Positions 24,685 to 36,289 of a stretch of 64,000 nt of DNA are shown piece by piece. Positions within the stretch are counted from its first letter, which is position 1; each line of letters opens with the position of its first letter. This DNA comes from Mytilinidion resinicola (taxonomy: Eukaryota > Ascomycota > Dothideomycetes > Mytilinidiales > Mytilinidiaceae): NCBI RefSeq assembly GCF_010093595.1, contig NW_022985458.1, positions 499,842-563,841 on the forward strand, read 5' to 3'. The position numbers and the translations under genes are program-made. The notes below the pieces were generated by a model, which worked only from the letters and a program-made list of their open reading frames with translations, was not told the origin of the DNA and made no database searches.

Positions 24685-27600
24685 GTACTCCCCTCCTTAC
24701 GGCCGAACTCCGTTAAGGCCTAAGGACCGGGCTTTTCAGGGTAACAGCGGTGGAACGACCGGATAGCTTCCTCGGCATGTTCCAGATAGTCAGCGGGCTC
24801 TTCTGTAACTTCGTTGTATCCGGTCCACTTCACCGTGTACTTCAGGCGGGGGCGGCCACAACCGCGACGCTCCCATCGAGAGTTAACAACTTCCTCAACT
24901 TCCCACTCCTCCAAGCCTTCGACTTCAACTGGCGGCGGTGGTTCTTAACGCTGGCCGGGCAGCGGATTATTTACGGCAGGTCTTAGTAAACTAACGTGGA
25001 AGACGTTGTAGTTGCGCATGCTCTCCGGTAAGGTTAGGCGGTATGCGTAAGGGCTGATAACCTTCTCTACGCGGAACAGTTTAAGATTCTTCTAATCCAG
25101 CTTCTTCTAGGGGCGGAGGGTCTTAATATTCTTAGTATTTAACTATACTAAGTTGTTAACTTAATAGTTATAAGCAGGGTAATAGTTACAGTTTATATTA
25201 TCCTTATATTAGGCATAAAAGGCAGTAAGTTCAGACTTTAGATGTTCTAGAATCTTTTCTATATACTTAGTAAAGCGCTTAGCGTTTCTAGCAGACGGGC
25301 GGGTTAATAGTTTAACCGGCTTAAAACCTAGATATAGGTGGAAGCTATAGTTTATAAAGAAGGGGGAGATATAGGTGCTTTTAGAATTTACAGTATTAAT
25401 TAACAGTTTAGCTAAAGGCAGCTATTTAGCCTAGTTATCCTGCAAATAGGATATATATACCCGTAAGTACTATTCCAGGACAGTATTAGCTCTCTTAGTC
25501 TAGCTATTAGTTTCGGAGTAGTATATAGTTAATAGTAGGCAATTAATCCTTAGGCGGCTAGTTAGGTATTTCTAGAATTTAGCTATAAACTAGGGCCCTT
25601 AGTTAGATATAATAGAGGCAGGCAGGCTGTATAGTTTCTAGATATTCTTTAGGAAAAGTTTTATAACGTTTTCCGCGTTGCAGGTCCCTTTATAGGTAAG
25701 GAAGTATTTTATTTTAGTTAGGCGGTCTACTATAATAAGGATTATATTATACTTTCTGCTACGCGGTAGGTATATAATAAAATCTATTAATATATTACGC
25801 CAGGCTTTTTTAGGAATAGGTAGCAGCTTTAGAATACCCTGGTAGGCTTTTTATAATAAAGTAGTTCTCTTATATATTTAGCAGTTCCTAACCTAATAGT
25901 CTATATAAGGTAGTATTCCGGGCTAGTAGTAACTGCAGGCTATTAGGCTGTATATTTTAGATCTTCTAAAGTAGCCGGTAATAGCGTTCCCGTAGTATAT
26001 ACGCAGAAGTTCTACTTTTAGTTTATTATAGTCGGGTATATATAGGCAGTTCTAATAGTACAGGTGTCTACTTTTTTTCTAGTATTTAGCTAATATAAGC
26101 TTTGCGTAACGGCGGTGTTCTTCTTCTAAGGCTTTTAGGACTAATAGCGGGATAGGGTCTTTTTTATATACTATTCTTAGCAGGGCGGCAATTATAGGAA
26201 GTAGTTCTATATCTTCCTTAGTCTTTTATTTATTTTACAGGGTGTTATCTAGGGGAGTTAGTAATAAGCCTTCTTACCGGGTTCTTATAGGTGCTAGAGC
26301 TATTATTTTAGCTTTATTTTTAAAGGTTACTTTTCTTATAGTTTTTTTTTCTATTTTATTCTTAAAGTTTAATCTTTTTAGAATTATCTAGCTCTAGTAG
26401 CGGAGACGTTTATCCCCTTTCTTAGGCAGGTTCTCTAACTTCCTAGTTAGAGAATCGGGCTTTGCCCTAAGTTTTCCGGGTTAATATATAATCTTAAAGT
26501 TAAAATAGGACAGGAATTTAGACTAGCAGGCCTGGCGGCAGTTTAGTAGTTTTATTATTATAAAGTACTCTAGATTACAGTAGTTAGTAATAACTTTAAT
26601 AGGTAAGGCGGCGCCCTTAAGCTCTAGTTTCTATTTTTTAAAGTATTAGATAATAGTAAGTAGTTTTTTATTATATATTTTGTAGTTGTATTCTGCAACT
26701 AAGTGCTTTTTTAAGAAAAATACAATAGGGCGCAGGATTCTGTTATCTCTATACTGTAATAAAACGCCAGCTAAAATATAATTAAATATATCTGTTTCTA
26801 TAATAATAGGCTTATTCTAGTTAAACAGTGCTAGAACAGGTGCAGAGGTAAAGGCTTTTTTTAATTCGGTAAAAGCTTTCTAACAGGCAGTATTCTATAT
26901 AAAGGCAACGCCCTTCTTTATCAGGCGTACTAGCGGAGCAATAATTTTTAAGAAGTTTTTAATAAATTAGCAGTAGAAGTTTCTAAATCCTATAAAAGCT
27001 TATATATTAGTTAGGTAAGTTAGTGTCTCCTAGTTTATTACAGCTTTAATTTTCTCTAGATTTATTTGCAGGCCGTTGGCTTCTATAATAATACCTAGGA
27101 ATATTATTTCTTTGGTAAAGAACTTATATTTCTTAATCTTTGCGTAGAGTCCTGCTTTTTATAGCAGTTTTAGTATAGTACGGATATGCTCCAGGTGTTT
27201 AGTTTAGTTCCGGCTGTAAATTAGAATATTATCCAGGTAGGCAGTATAGAAAATGTCGAGATGCTCTTGCAGAGTATTATTTATAAATCGTTGGAATATT
27301 GCAGGGGCTCCGGTAAGCCTAAATAGTATTACTAAGGTTTTAAACAGTTCTAGTCGGGTTTAGAACGCGGTAAGCTATTCTTAACCCTTTTTTATATATA
27401 GGTTATTAAAAGCAGATATAATATTAATCTTTATAAAGTACTTTATCCCCTTTAGGTTGCTTAAGGTTTCCTTTATTAACAGTAGCAGGTAGCAGTCCTT
27501 AACTATTATAGTATTTAGCGCTTAGTAGTTAATATAGAAGCAGAGGCCTTTTCTAGGCTTTTTTATAAATAACACAGGTAATACAGCAGGTAAAGAGCTA

Positions 27601-29210
27601 GGGCGGATAAATCTTTTCTTTAGATTATCTACTACCTATTCTCTTAGAGCTATTAGCTTATTATAGGATATTAGGTATAAGGGTCTAAAGAAGGGCGTTT
27701 TTCCTTCCTCTAACTTAATCTTATAGTTATACAGGCGGTGCAGTAGTAGGCAGTTGGCGTTTTTAGGTAAAAAGATATTAGTAAACTTTTATAGTTTTTT
27801 AGGCAGGTGGTCTAGGTTAAAGCCCTTCTTTTTAGATAGAATATAGTTAATATTATCTAGTAATATAGAGAAAAGTTTATATCCTTTTTACAGGTAGGCG
27901 CTATATATGCGCAAGGAAACGGGTGCTATATCCTTCCCTTCTAGGTTTTTTAGTGCAGGCGGCAGGTACTCCAGGCAGTTCTTTTTTAGAATATTAGCAA
28001 TTCCTTATATACGCGTTGCTTTTTACAGCATATTACAGTGTTTATAATAGTACTAGCTTATAAACTATAGCGTATTGCAGAACTAGTCCAGTACAGGATT
28101 ATACAGGCGTAGCCACAGGATTTCTAGAATAATCGGGTAATAACTTAGTTTAGTTACCCCTATTTAAACGGTCTCTAAATATTTATTTATCTGTAATTAA
28201 ACCTAAATAGTGTAGGTTACTTTACCCGCTTTGGAATTACCTCTATCGGCCAGTTCCAGGTAAAAAGGGTACTTAAGCGGAATTATTAGGATATAGTAAT
28301 GCTTTACCCAGTCTTTATTAACTAGCGCTTTCCCTTTGCAGCTACTATTAATTATGCTATGCGCTAGAATACTCTAGCCCTAGTATTCTAAACGTGCAGG
28401 TATAATTAACAGGTTAGCTCTTATAACCTGTTCCTCTTTAATAGTTATCCCTTAGATAGTAGCGGCGGATACTTATATAGTGCGCGGTATATAAGCCTGG
28501 CTATAACCTATATTAGGCTTAATTCTTTTATTAAAGTAGAAAATAGGGGAGAAGCAGGTTTTAGCAGTATCCGGGTTCTATATTTAGTAGAGGGCAGTAA
28601 GGGGCTCCGGAAGGACGCGTTTTTATAAATAGGGCGGGAGCAGATAGAGCGTTTATTAGGCTAAGGGCAGTTATAGATAAAGTATTTCTTAGATCCGCAA
28701 CAGTAATATTTCTTCCTTTTATATTAAGTTAAGCAACCTTTTAAAAGATCTATTAGGTCTCCGGAGACTTCTATAATTCTTATAGCGCCGGACGCTCTCG
28801 GTAATAACTAAGGTATAGCAGTTTATATTCCTATAAGAACGGGTGTTTCCTAATAGGTTTAATTTGCATTAGCGTATATTCTTAGGGTTACAGTAGTAGA
28901 CACTTTATATTATTTACGGCGGTTATCTAGGTTTTAAAGGAACTTTATAAATATATAGTACTCTCTACTAGGGGGTTTATAGTAAAGTAGTATTTCCTTT
29001 AGTTTGCGGTTAATAGCTTCTTCTAAGAGGGTTAGTAGAGCTTTTTTAGAGAGCTCTCCTTCTAAAGCTAGGCGTTGGAATTTAGTAAGAAAGACGCTAA
29101 ATTCTTTATTATTCTGGCGGAGGCGGAACAGTTTAGTGCGGAAGTTGCGGACTTAGTTAGGGTCTCTATATAAGAGGGAGGTTGAGGCGTATATGGATTA
29201 GTATAAGGAG
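24417..29210 (-). mobile_element. Ty3/gypsy chromovirus E, 5'-truncated; 3' end spared from RIP
   Basis: A 268-bp 3' LTR (24417-24684, ends TGTTACGG/CCGTAACA; the left tip is mutated to TATTACGG) is followed on the minus strand by a polypurine tract and the end of pol. The last 65 codons (24720-24914) are intact and form a chromodomain ([13 protein letters not shown], then [12 protein letters not shown]). From about 25080 rightwards the body is heavily RIP-mutated: integrase and RNase H, reverse transcriptase near 27200-27600 (YLDDILIYS-type, one Asp mutated to Asn), then gag near 28700-29200 (TKLFRLRQNNKEFSVFLTKF). No second LTR is found: gag breaks off at about 29210 at the junction with another repeat. 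Confidence 0.82.
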
Positions 29211-29660
29211 TAGGTGCAGGCGGCAATGCTAGGGGGCCAGGCTTAATGCAGAGGAGCCGTAATAAGGTGAGGTTTTAACGGTTTTAACATGCTTATAGGA
29301 ACGTAGGCACTTCTAGAAGAGAACTCTATTCTATACTTAGACTTAGACTAGATAGTAATACGTAAGCTTATGCGTAAGACTATACGTGAGGCTATACAAA
29401 TCGGCATAGCTATATAGCTTTTCCGTTTTACAGTGCATCCTTCCTAATTCGTGTGGCCTTATATTTGAGCTCACCTACGGCTGTATATACGGCTGCACGA
29501 ATTGGAAAGGATGCACGTGTAGATGCACGTGAAAATAAACGCCCGGAGCAAGGTTCCGGCCCTCCGAGCCAATCAGAAGATCAGACGAGAGGGGGGTGTG
29601 CGTGGAGTGAAAAGGGGGTGTGCGTGGAGTGATTAGGGGGTGTGCGTTTATCCCTCCCCG
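29211..29660. mobile_element. G/C-tract TIR element, left-truncated copy (F1)
   Basis: It shares blocks with the complete copy at 29714-30355: a GGCGGCAATGC..CCAGGCTTAATG stretch, an AAGGTGAGGTTTTAACGG stretch, the ACGCCCGGAG region, and a G-tract end with repeated GGGGGTGTGCGTGGAGTGA units (about 29590-29645). The left inverted end is missing, and the copy joins the gag of element E near 29211. It is non-coding; boundaries are approximate. Confidence 0.6.
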
Positions 29661-29713
29661 GATTTAATATCTTTATTCCGAGATTATCTGCGCCTCTTAA
29701 TTGTTGTTAACTT

Positions 29714-30355
29714 TAGGGGACTAGTAATCTCACACCCCCTAATTCCTCCACGCATACCCCTTTTTCGCTATTTGCACACCCCCCCTCTCGTCTGATCTCC
29801 TAATTGGCTGGCGCGGCCGGGCCGACTCTTCGGAGCTTCCTATCGTGCTCCTCTTAGAAGTGAATGAGCGAGCGCAAGCGGCGATGCAGGTGGCAATGCA
29901 GGTGGCGATACAGGTAGCAATGCAGGCGGCAATGCAGGCGAGCCAGGCTTGATAGAAAGGAGCCTCTACAAGGTGATGTTTTAATAGTTTCGTTTAGCTA
30001 TACATACGGCATCACATACGGCATCACGTGCAGCATCACTTACGGCCTTACGTACGGCATCACGTATAGTATTACTTATAGCTAAAGGAAATAGAAAAGA
30101 TAAGCTGCAAAACGGAGAGGCTGTATAGCTATACCGATTTATATAGCCTTACGTATAGCCTCATGTACAAGTTTACATACGGCCTCGCGTATAGCATTAC
30201 GTGCAGAGAGACGTAAATATGAATGCCCGGAGGAAGCTCCGCGCTGCTCCAAGCCAATTAGAAGGTGGTGAAGCGCCAAGAAGGGCGGGTGTGCGAATAG
30301 CGAAAAGGGGGGTGTGCGTGGAGGAATTAGGGGGTGTAAGATTACTAGTCCCCTA
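29714..30355. mobile_element. complete 642-bp non-autonomous TIR element (F2)
   Basis: Inverted ends of about 70 bp begin TAGGGGACTAGTAATC and contain C-tracts (CACCCCCTAATTCCTCCACG on the left; the mirror image on the right). The flanks are ACTT on both sides (29710-29713 and 30356-30359), a likely 4-bp target duplication. The interior has a 12-bp tandem motif (GGCAATGCAGGT-like, about six copies, 29877-29941) and a second motif (TACGGCATCACG-like, about seven copies, 30003-30070). No open frame. The superfamily is not recognised from the end sequences. Confidence 0.75.
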
Positions 30356-30869
30356 ACTTTATTATAATAAAAAGCACTAGTAGGTTTCCGCTACGCAGGG
30401 TTTTCTGCTATATAGAGAGGAATGTTACAGGATTATATACTAGCACTTTATATAACCAAATTATTATAAGGCTAATAATTAACCGGCCTATACGGGCGTG
30501 TCCTTTTATAGCCTTTGCAGCCCGCACGGGATTAGGTGGATAGTTAGGATTAAGTTTCGAGAATGTTAAAACCGACTTCCTGTAAGCCCTTCCTGGCCAG
30601 CATCTCTTTCCTGCCTATAACCTGTTCCTACCTATAAAACTTCCCTACCTATAAGGCCCGGATTATATGCAGAAACTTGTTAAAATATAGCCGGCGGAGA
30701 TTGTATAGCGTTAAAGAGAGGTTGTCGGGTTAAATTTAAGCTGCCTTTGGGTTAGAACTTTATAGCGTAGCAATAATAATAATAATTTACTAGCATAAAG
30801 TAGTACACAGCATAAGCTAATTATCCTCCTACCCTAAGCCAGCATTTAATTATCCTAACCCCCCTTGTC
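30356..30869. other. degraded spacer between F2 and the DUF7924 pseudogene
   Basis: Moderately AT-rich, with C/T and G/A damage less extreme than in the retroelements. It may contain the 3' flank of the degraded gene to its right. I see no other feature. Confidence 0.4.
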
Positions 30870-32535
30870 CGAAACTAGTTGGCAAGATATTCCGTGAAAT
30901 ATATCGCTTTTCTAACGCTACTGCCTAGCAGTACGCCTGTTCCGCGGCTTTTTAGGTGGCCGGGGTTAAGAGAAAAACGTATTTAGAGTAACATTTTAAG
31001 ATCTAGAAAGGCTCGCCTGGAGCACTAAGGCAGAATTAGTATTTAATTAAGACATATAATAACTTTTAAACACCTAAGAAAGCCCAGTTCCCTCCGAAAG
31101 CAGCGGGATATCCTAGTTATGCGCAGGCGGTAGCTTATTAATAACTGAGCAGAAACATTTGAAGTAGTTTAGTATCTAAATATTATAGATGTTTTTAGTG
31201 AATTTATACGCCGTCTACTTCTCTTTCCTATCTATTTCCTGAAAGCTAAACTCGCGGATTAGGTGGCAGTAGAAGGTAGTTTTGGCCCTACTAATAACAG
31301 TATAGTGGCCGTAGATCTGGACTAAGTAATTATTATACAAGACCGAGAAGGCGAGGATTTCCCAATAGATTTCCTTCTCGCGCTTAACAAGCCGGAAGAG
31401 CTTAATAATAGCCCTTACTATAAGTATTATGCTGTGTATATTCTATCGGCCGGTAATATTAAGAGCTGCAGCGCCGCACTTTACCTTACAGGTAAGGAAT
31501 AGAAAGTATATATAATATATAGCTATAAAGAAGGACTAGTTGCCGGTAGTAAAGTTGCCAATAAATAGCAAAAGCTTGCTAAGCTAATCTCCCGTAAACG
31601 CGGCTTATTTAAATCCTATAGTATAGTTAGACTAAGGACAAGACCTAGTAAGGGGGATAGAATTATTCTAGCTTTTGTTAATACTTTTAATTAGATATTG
31701 GAGATGTTTAGCGCTATACTTGGCGCTATATATAGCTAGGGACTAGGCGGACAGGATAATTAACTAAGAAATATCTTGGGTAACCTTTGCTTTATTCCGG
31801 TCCTGCAGCATTTTGCAGGTATCCTGGAAAAGTTTATCCTTAAATAAGGAATTCTTAGGGACTATTTGTTCCGTCTCTAGTAGGGTTCGGCAAAGGTTTC
31901 TGCTTTCCTCTATAATGCCCTCTTTGTTTTCTTCTATATACCTGCCTATGTAGCTTCCTTTAGTTTTAAGTAAAGTTATATAACATATATCCCTATACAG
32001 AGCACTTTTCTCCTCTTTTAGTCTCTAGTTGCTGGGTGTAATAGAGCTAGCCGCAAGCGAACCTAAATCCAAATCCAATTATTTGCGGCGAAGAGAAGGC
32101 GTTAACCTTATCCTTGCAAATAGATAACTTATTATATCTGGCTTAAAGTATTCCTTAGGCCACCTTTGTTCTCTCCGCCAGTAATCAATAGGATTAATAG
32201 GCGCCTCGATGCTGCCAGATAACGTCTCTAGATCAGCCCGTCTTATAGCAGTAGAGGTTGCAGGAGATGCTCGCGGCTGCTTTGGGTGGGGTGCTGTAGT
32301 GTTAAGGGGTAGATGGTCCGCTTCTCGTGGTTGTTTTCGACTTCTCGGCTGGGGAGGGTTTGATAAATTCTGCAAAGACTCAGCTTTGGTAGGCGTGCAG
32401 ATGGGGAAAGACACAGACATACCTTTTTCTGTGAAGTATTCGTCGCCGTAGGAGGTGATGTCTGGTAAGTATGCTTGCTGGACTCAGGATTCAGACGTGC
32501 GCTTCTACGAGGTCTCTATGCTCTTACTTTGTTGA
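30870..32535 (-). pseudogene. RIP-degraded DUF7924-domain gene
   Basis: Minus strand. The N-terminal part is readable: RPRRSARLNPESSKH (exon 1, ending at 32423), a 53-bp intron (32370-32422, GTATGT..TTTGCAG), then a basic linker and PIDYWRREQRWPKEYFKPD near 32150-32200. Further left, the conserved blocks of the family can be followed through stops: APYRDICYIT-like, SLFKDKLFQDTCKMLQDRN, YFLFLTCKVKCGAAAL (about 31450-31520), VKREKEIYWEILAFSV, VQIYGHYTVI, TAYKFTKNIY (about 31180-31390). The start codon is not obvious and stops fall at former Gln/Trp codons, the RIP pattern. Many fungi have multiple copies of this family; its function is unknown. RIP implies that this copy was once duplicated. 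Confidence 0.8.
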
Positions 32536-33423
32536 CACCTCAAGAACATTTCCCTACACGCAAATTAGCCGGTTGTTGAGTGAAATCAGCGGAAGATGTA
32601 CCTTGGGCTCTTTGAGGCTAATCCTGCGGACGCTTCGGGGGCTCTTCGCGATTATGGGCCATGTCGATTTCTCGGAGGGAACGATGGGCGCGAAGAGATG
32701 GCTGGGGTTCGCGCTTGTCGGGCGTGCAGCAGGACCGTGCTTCTGTTTCTTGGCGGTGACAGGTGAGTCAGGTGATTCTGCCCCAATAACTACCTGCACC
32801 GTAATAACCCCATCACCTACGTTACCTGAAAGAGCCGTAGCCTTCTACGACGCTGCCCAGCAGCAGACTGTCCACGGAGGCATGGCTGTTGCCGTGGCGC
32901 GCCATGGTGCCTTCGCCGGCGACGGTGCGGCGGTGCGGCGGTGCGGCGGTGCGGAGTAGGTCTGGGGCGATGGCGTCGGCCAAGCCTAGCTATTCTTAGC
33001 GGCCGGGGCAGGATGCGCCACTCCCTAAGGCAGGATGCGCCACTCCCTAAGGCAGGATGCGCCACTCCCTAAGGCAGGATGCGCCACTCCCTAAGGCGCC
33101 CCGGGTGGCTGAGCGCGACGCGCTGAGGGAGTCTCTTAACCTTCCCGCCGCAACGCAGTGTGTATTAGCGTCACGGAAGCCTCTTTTGGCTGCCTACCAG
33201 CCGAAATTCGGTATATGCTTGTGCATTTCCCAGGGGGATTGAGCGCGATAAGCGCACGAAGGAGATGTCGGATCTTGCCGAGGCCCTTTGTTGCGCCACG
33301 ACGAGCGGGCTCCACGCCGGATTTGATTTGATTATATGCTCGACTGACTAAGTTAGGTACTTTCGCACCTTGAGAAGTACCTCAAGGAACGACTCTATGT
33401 AGCCATTACTGCTTATGGACTTA
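32536..33423. other. GC-normal spacer with simple repeats, no gene called
   Basis: The 5' flank of the DUF7924 pseudogene, then unassigned sequence. Overlapping open frames exist on both strands (for example 32471-32959 plus and 32554-32799 minus), but they overlap the DUF7924 5' end or each other and show no domain. A GCGGTGCGGCG run near 32925-32955 and a 22-bp tandem repeat at 33007-33094 are present. Confidence 0.5.
33007..33094. repeat. 22-bp tandem repeat, four perfect copies
   Basis: Four identical head-to-tail copies of a 22-bp unit that starts GGCAGGATGCGCC and ends ACTCCCTAA. No spacers, so not a CRISPR array. Confidence 0.95.
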
Positions 33424-36289
33424 CTAAGCCAAACGGTAGAAGCATTGCATTCTCTCTATAATCTTTGAAGTTTGGTGGTTTTTCGGGACTTCACATTCCA
33501 GGTTATGCATGCAAAAGTGCTTCTTTGTTGTCCACCCCACTACTCCAATCGATAAGCCAATCATCTCGCATGCCTTCTTTGTCTGATTTGTCGACCACTT
33601 CCAAAGAAACCTCGTCTTAGAACGCGCATTGGCCCCGTGTCTGAGTGATGTCTTGAACGAAGGCTGACACATACTCCCCCTTTTCATCCAAAAGACTTTC
33701 TCGTCACTCTCCTAGACAAGCAGGACGTCACTCGGAGCTCTAGATAAATTGAGGCACATGACGGACCTGAAGCCGTCGACTCGCTAAACTACCCTTCCCA
33801 TTCGTTACGCAACAAAGTGCACCTTGGCCCGAGCAACCCCAGAAAGGATAACAAAGCACCCAAGCCGTGGCAAAAAGTTCACCCAGACTCTTGGATTACC
33901 AAGCCCTAGGACGATTGCTAGCCCAAAGCCAATTTCATCCCACGAGCCACATCTACGTAGCCTCCTCTCTGTTCGACGCCCCTCTCGGCTTTGCTGCGTC
34001 CAATTGATCAAGAACACACATCCATCCGGGGCACACTCGAAACTTCAGGACAATTTTTCTACACGAACGGTTCAAATCAAATCTACCTCATTACGCAGAC
34101 CTTCTAGAAGCCAGAGTAGTTCGGAGCGGCCGCCATCAGAGAGAGAGTCTATAAGCCTCGCCTATCAACCTCTCAGCACTCAGCTCCTACGAGCCTCTGC
34201 TTGCACGAAGAATTCCTAGAATCAAAACTGATCTGGAGCGGCCGCCATCAAGGGGGGAGAGTATATAAGCCTCGCCTGTCAACCTCTCAGCACTCAGCAC
34301 TCAACACTCCTGCGAGCCTCTACCTGCACCGAGTCTTCTCGTCTAGTCGACTTCAATCTGTTCTGGATTCTCCTGCCTTTACACCGAGACCTTCTGGAAG
34401 CCGGGGTAGTTCGGAGCAGCCACCGTGCAAGGGAGAGGTTTTCAAACTTCTCTGGCTACTCTGAGCTTCTTTTCTTCAATACTTAAGAGATGTATTAGGC
34501 TCGTTAGCTTAGTAGAGATCAACTACTTGCACATCCTTCTTCATCTATTTGGATGTCTTCAGGCATCAAGAGCGATTCGGAGCAGCAAACGTGCGAGAGA
34601 GATTCTAAACCCTCGCTTGATAGTTCTCAACTCCCTTTCTTCTTCAAACACAGCGCACGTCTAGGAGCGTCCGCCTCCATCAACCTTGCTGGCTTATTCG
34701 TGATCAACCATTTCCGCAATCCTGCCTCTATTTGCTTGGAAGACTTCCTACCACAAGGGTGATTCAACGCAATTGTCTCCGCGAGAGGGAGCTTATGAAC
34801 CTCACCTACGAGCTCTCAACTTCCTTCATTCAACTATCAACACAACTGCATCAATTCCATCTTCCAGAGCTCTAATCAAAGTCATCCCGGTGTGTACAAA
34901 TGTACTAATCCACAACATAGCCTCCCAACAGTAGAGCTAACTTCTTGCTAGATCGAGATCAGTCTCCTCTCCGCACGCCTCCGTATCTGGGCGAAAGCCA
35001 TCAGGGCAGCAGTACTAGCACGAGCTGTCGGCCGTGCGGGATATAGTAAGTAAGTTAATCTCGCCGGCCTGTTCGCATTTTCCTTCTTCAAATGCAGTGC
35101 TGACTCGAGTTTCTCGCCAAGAGAAAGATTCTTACATACGCTTACTCGCCTACAACACGCCTGAAGTGCTTCGATACTTTCGACAAAGCGTACGTCAACA
35201 CGCTTAGACGAGGTTTCAACTCGTCCGACTAACCTCAGACAGCATTGTCCGCTGCTCGAGTGTAGTCCACCTACACACAGCGCGCTGACTTGGTCAAAGT
35301 CGGCCGCCCCCGTGCACACCCACGAATCTACACGAACGCCTTCTGGATGCGGCATGAGCCTGCTTACCTAGTCGAAGAAGTTCTGGTTTGATTCTCCAGG
35401 CAACAGTTCGGGGCACACTTGAATCTTTCCCCCAGACCCCTATATAGGACTGGTTAGTTGAATTTTGGTGAATCCAGTCACTTTTGCAACACTTAGGTTT
35501 GGGCACACGGATATTCTTCCTACTCGAGATCCATTCTTACTCGCTCAATACCCCTACGAAAAGCAACTCAGCTAGCAAGTAGCCTTTCAGTCGAGAGACT
35601 AGTCGGATTTGCACTGCAACTAGCCTTGACGTCTTGTGTCGAATATCAGAAGGCGATAGGAGCACCCTAAACAGTAGTAACAAACGGAGGTGCCCGGACC
35701 TTCAGCAAGAAACTACTTTGGCACAGAGACCTCCTAAGAGCAGGTTCAGCCTGGACACCTAGTCGGTTTCCTACGCTGAGTTGCGGTAGTCGAGTCGAGG
35801 TAAGCACGCCTAGCTCCTACACGAGATGCTTCTAGTGGGTAAAACGACCTCCTAAATGTGGTGAATTTAGTTGCTCTTTTGCGCATCCACTTACCACCAC
35901 GGACGCTTCCCGACAGAAGGGCCGGCTTGGTGAACTGATCACGCTGCGGTCTAAACCTCAGTCATCAGATTGGAGTGCCCTATTTCCTCACCAGAGCCTT
36001 GTATATGGAGGTCCCCTGACAGCGGCATCAGCCTGGCGACGCGAGTAAGTTTCCCTCTGGATCTCAGAAGTTGGGTTGCGCACACCTATTCTTCCTGGCG
36101 AGTCCTCTTTGTGCAGGACTGACCTCCTGACAGAAACGAAGTCAACCACTTCCGTGTACAGCGGCTTACCTATATAGAGGACTTCTCAAAGTATCGTGAC
36201 CCAACGCCAAGGTACCTCCTCCTCCATCACTTTCTACAGTAACAAGACATAAGTTTGAGCACCTCTTGCGACTGCTTGGGATACCTCAA
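33424..36289. other. intergenic DNA with degenerate repeats, no gene called
   Basis: GC-normal, without a convincing gene. An 87-codon ATG-initiated frame (33424-33687, minus) has no recognised domain and is left uncalled. Two similar blocks at about 34110-34200 and 34230-34325 each carry a G/A-rich run, a TATAAGCCTCGCCT box and a CAACCTCTCAGCACTCAGC stretch, with weaker relatives at about 34400 and 34580. From 35300 to 36240 there are diffuse repeats of the style GACCTCCTGACAG..GGCATCAGCCTGGCGA that reappear at 39900-40150 upstream of the HMG-box gene. Confidence 0.5.

Noticed and set aside
32471..32959. Plus-strand 162-codon frame
   Set aside because: It lies antisense to the 5' part and upstream flank of the DUF7924 pseudogene, whose protein blocks and intron are convincing on the minus strand.
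33007..33094. CRISPR-like array
   Set aside because: The four 22-bp units are directly adjacent without spacers, and the organism is a fungus.
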